Positions 63,584-64,000 of a DNA stretch of 64,000 nt are shown one piece after another. Under the pieces are notes generated by a model that was not told where the DNA came from, made no database searches, and saw only the letters and a program-made list of their open reading frames with translations. The position numbers and the translations under genes were made by a program. Position 1 is the first letter of the stretch, and every line of letters begins with the position of its first letter. Origin of the DNA: PALSA-1006 sp963733265 (GTDB lineage: Bacteria > Pseudomonadota > Gammaproteobacteria > Burkholderiales > Gallionellaceae); contig CAVTCF010000004.1 in the NCBI GenBank assembly GCA_963733265.1, forward strand, positions 62,001 to 126,000, given 5' to 3'.

Positions 63584-64000
63584 TTAAAAAGTGGGATCAC
63601 AAACAAAATGCAGCGGAATATTATTGAAAGGATGTGAAAAACTTAAACTGCAGGCATGAAGCATCAGGCACGAAGCACTGACAGGATCACCATATAAAGC
63701 GTCACCGAGAATAGAATGAGAAATGGCAGCCATATGAACGCGTAATTGATGTGTGCGACCAGTCACCGGCTCAAGTTCCACACGCGAACAAGTATTGTTA
63801 GAAGATAAAATGCGAAAATGGGTTTGAGAAGCCTTGCCACTTTCGAAATTAACTTTATGCAGCGGCCTATTTGGCCAATCAGCAGCAATAGGAAGATTAA
63901 TCTCACCAGAAGAAACTTCAAACTTACCCGTGACTAAAGCAACATAGCGCTTTTCGACAGCATGAAGGTAAAACAGTTGCGACAAACGGCGTTGCATTTC
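63584..64000 (-). CDS. RluA-family pseudouridine synthase, C-terminal part (runs off the window)
   Basis: At least 138 residues of the C-terminal half are visible. Typical segments are KRYVALVTGKF, the conserved ELEPVTGRTHQLRVHMAAISHSILGDALYG (the RTHQ/H-R-H region and GDxxYG) and LMLHACSLSFSHP. The catalytic HRLD motif would lie outside the window. RluA, RluC and RluD cannot be told apart here. It ends 27 bp from the IS30 element, which did not disrupt it. Confidence 0.85.
   Translation of the reverse strand, partial: EMQRRLSQLFYLHAVEKRYVALVTGKFEVSSGEINLPIAADWPNRPLHKVNFESGKASQTHFRILSSNNTCSRVELEPVTGRTHQLRVHMAAISHSILGDALYGDPVSASCLMLHACSLSFSHPFNNIPLHFVCDPTF

Overview
The window looks like the replication-origin region of a chemolithoautotrophic betaproteobacterium, most likely Nitrosomonadales/Gallionellaceae-like. 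The evidence is a form II RuBisCO cluster with its own LysR regulator, a betaproteobacterial rpmH-rnpA-yidD-yidC-mnmE-mnmG-rsmG-parA-parB-atp gene order, and moderate GC. The taxonomic placement is an inference from gene content; no database was searched.

Layout. Positions 1-7.3 kb (minus strand) hold carbon-fixation genes: a beta-carbonic anhydrase cut by the window edge, purC, purE, fbp, then the RuBisCO activase genes cbbO and cbbQ, and cbbM. cbbR is divergent at 7.4 kb. Positions 8753-14956 are one intact ISL3-family mobile element. It has perfect 24-bp terminal inverted repeats and a perfect 8-bp target duplication, and it carries four passenger genes in one tightly overlapping operon with its transposase: a class III aminotransferase, a large kinase/nucleotidyltransferase fusion, a small protein and a zeta-toxin-like P-loop kinase. 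It landed just upstream of a small lipoprotein gene. Positions 15.4-15.95 kb are a gene-free patch of hairpins containing a 62-bp insertion that recurs, identical, at 34.9 kb. Positions 15.9-22.8 kb hold fba, pyk, pgk, gap and tkt, which with fbp and cbbM form much of the Calvin cycle and lower glycolysis.

Positions 22.9-29.0 kb (minus) hold a NtrX/NtrY-like two-component pair, a DUF4390 protein, rsmB, fmt and def. Positions 29.1-34.4 kb (plus) hold a LysM protein, dprA, smg and topA. A frameshifted DUF2971 gene and repeat-rich DNA follow. Positions 36.3-41.4 kb (minus) are gyrB, dnaN and dnaA. From rpmH at 41.5 kb transcription turns to the plus strand and runs through rnpA, yidD, yidC, mnmE, mnmG, rsmG, parA, parB, the nine-gene ATP synthase operon, glmU, glmS and an orphan ParA. 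A DnaA box, two parS-type sites and the strand switch all place the origin near dnaA. The right end has ubiB, an IS30-family element with its inverted repeats, and the C-terminal part of an RluA-family pseudouridine synthase.

The most unusual content is the ISL3 element with its cargo operon, followed by the 62-bp mobile-looking unit present twice, each copy bracketed by its own direct repeat.
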